Assembly: GCA_018713005.1 (NCBI GenBank)
Contig: DVFX01000059.1
Location: 1 to 22,855 of the forward strand
DNA from: Scatomorpha gallistercoris
GTDB lineage: Bacteria > Bacillota > Clostridia > Oscillospirales > Oscillospiraceae
Direction of reading: 5' to 3'
Length of the DNA stretch: 22,855 nucleotides
Positions 21,970 to 22,855 of the stretch are shown piece after piece; position 1 is the stretch's first letter; each line of letters opens with the position of its first letter. A program made the position numbers and the translations under genes. Below the pieces are notes generated by a model. That model was given only the letters and a program-made list of their open reading frames with translations. It was not told where the DNA came from and searched no databases.

Positions 21970-22855
21970 GGTGTTCCACCTCAAAATCCTTCATATATTC
22001 GGCTATGGCCTTCGCGCCGTCTAGGGGCATCGCGTTGTAGAGGGAGACGCGCATGCCGCCGGTGAGACGGTGCCCCTTCACGTTGAGCAGGCCGCGCTTG
22101 GCGGCTCCGGCGCAGAACTCCTTGTCCAGGGCCTCGTCGCCGGTGCGGAAGGTCACGTTCATCATACTGCGGGAGGCGGCCTCCGCGTGCGGCTTGTAGA
22201 GCCTGGAGTTGTCCAGCACCTCGTAGACGAGCCTGGAGCGCTCGCGGCGGCGGGCGTCCATCTCGGCTACGCCGCCCTGGTCCTCAACCCATTCGAGTAC
22301 CAGCCCGAGCATGTAGATGCACCAGCAGGGGGGAGTGTTGAGCATGCTGTCCTTGTCTATCATCTTCTGATAGCTCATGACCTGCGGGGTCACGGCCGTC
22401 TCGCGCCCGGCAAAGCTCTTGTCGATGACGACGACCGTCAGGCCGGCGGGGGCTATGTTCTTCTGCGCGCCAGCGTAGATGAGGGCATAGCGGCTCACAT
22501 CGACCGGGTGGGACATAATCTCGCTGGACATGTCGCAGACCAGGGGTACGCCGCCCGTCTCGGGGACGTAGCCCCATGCGGTGCCGAAGATGGTGTTGTT
22601 GGCGCAGTAGTGGAAGTAGGCGTCGCCCTGCGCTATGCTGAGCTCGCCCTGTTCGGGTATGTGGGAATAGTTGTTGCCCTTGCCCTCATAAGCCACATGT
22701 ACATCGCCGTACTTCCCGGCCTCGCGCGCGGCAATGCCGGAGAAATTGCCGGTCACTGCGTAGCTGGCCGGCTTCCCGTCCATGAGGTTGAGCGGAATAG
22801 CGGCAAACTGGCTGGTCGCGCCGCCCTGGAGGAAAAGGACCTCGTGGGTGTCCGG
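21962..22855 (-). CDS. serC: Phosphoserine aminotransferase, C-terminal part (5' end outside window)
   Basis: Second step of serine synthesis: PLP-dependent transfer of an amino group from glutamate to 3-phosphohydroxypyruvate. The visible 297 residues open with VLFLQGGATSQFAAIPLNL, the family's cofactor-phosphate region, so about 60 N-terminal residues are missing compared with the usual length of about 360. The PLP-binding lysine lies in IYAGAQKNIAPAG (codon at 22460-22462). The C-terminal domain ends in GGMRVSLYNAMPLDGAKAI, typical of SerC. An internal ATG at 22783 is not the start, because the frame stays open with family sequence to the window edge. serA follows with overlap. Confidence 0.95.
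   Translation of the reverse strand, partial: PDTHEVLFLQGGATSQFAAIPLNLMDGKPASYAVTGNFSGIAAREAGKYGDVHVAYEGKGNNYSHIPEQGELSIAQGDAYFHYCANNTIFGTAWGYVPETGGVPLVCDMSSEIMSHPVDVSRYALIYAGAQKNIAPAGLTVVVIDKSFAGRETAVTPQVMSYQKMIDKDSMLNTPPCWCIYMLGLVLEWVEDQGGVAEMDARRRERSRLVYEVLDNSRLYKPHAEAASRSMMNVTFRTGDEALDKEFCAGAAKRGLLNVKGHRLTGGMRVSLYNAMPLDGAKAIAEYMKDFEVEHHV

Overview
The window reads as a chromosomal segment from a GC-rich member of the Bacillota, most likely a gut-type clostridium. This rests on gene order (gdpP-rplI-dnaB, tilS-hpt-ftsH and holB-ricT are classic Bacillota clusters), strong AAGGAGG-type ribosome binding sites, and anaerobic metabolism (a four-subunit 2-oxoacid:ferredoxin oxidoreductase and an iron-sulfur aldo/keto reductase). 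The exact taxon cannot be fixed by eye. Isoleucine is often encoded by ATA despite the high GC content.

Layout. Positions 1-7046 are one leftward housekeeping block, read from right to left: gdpP (c-di-AMP phosphodiesterase), rplI (ribosomal protein L9), dnaB (replicative helicase), tilS (tRNA-Ile lysidine synthetase), hpt (purine salvage) and ftsH (membrane protease, cut by the window edge). Between hpt and ftsH lies a 326-base region packed with hairpins. Positions 7191-12964 run rightward: a sugar-phosphate nucleotidyltransferase with an unusual C-terminus, a TetR-type regulator, a short-form S-adenosylhomocysteine hydrolase, the magnesium transporter mgtE behind a structured leader, and an AEC-family transporter. 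Positions 13003-15132 run leftward: ricT with a long basic tail, and holB for the clamp-loader delta-prime subunit. A divergent promoter pair separates holB from a rightward aldo/keto reductase with two [4Fe-4S] motifs (15340-16434). Positions 16511-19397 hold a leftward porC-porD-porA-porB operon. A rightward GNAT acetyltransferase-IclR regulator pair follows (19576-20758), and the window closes with leftward serC-serA, the first two steps of phosphorylated serine synthesis (serC cut by the window edge).

Transcription units are well delimited. Perfect or near-perfect GC-rich stem-loops sit at nearly every convergent junction (12967-12999, 16471-16497, 20763-20788) and close single units (9013-9037, 11982-12018). 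Good sigma-A-like promoters can be read ahead of gdpP, the TetR gene, ahcY, holB, the aldo/keto reductase and the GNAT gene.

No mobile element, CRISPR array, tRNA or rRNA was found, and no clearly new multi-gene system is evident. The observations most worth following are: the nucleotidyltransferase that seems to keep only the last domain of a fused phosphomannomutase; the closed RNA-like fold ahead of mgtE, which lacks the M-box signature; the repeat-and-hairpin array upstream of ftsH; the aldo/keto reductase lacking two of the four usual catalytic residues; and the delta-prime subunit with no P-loop.
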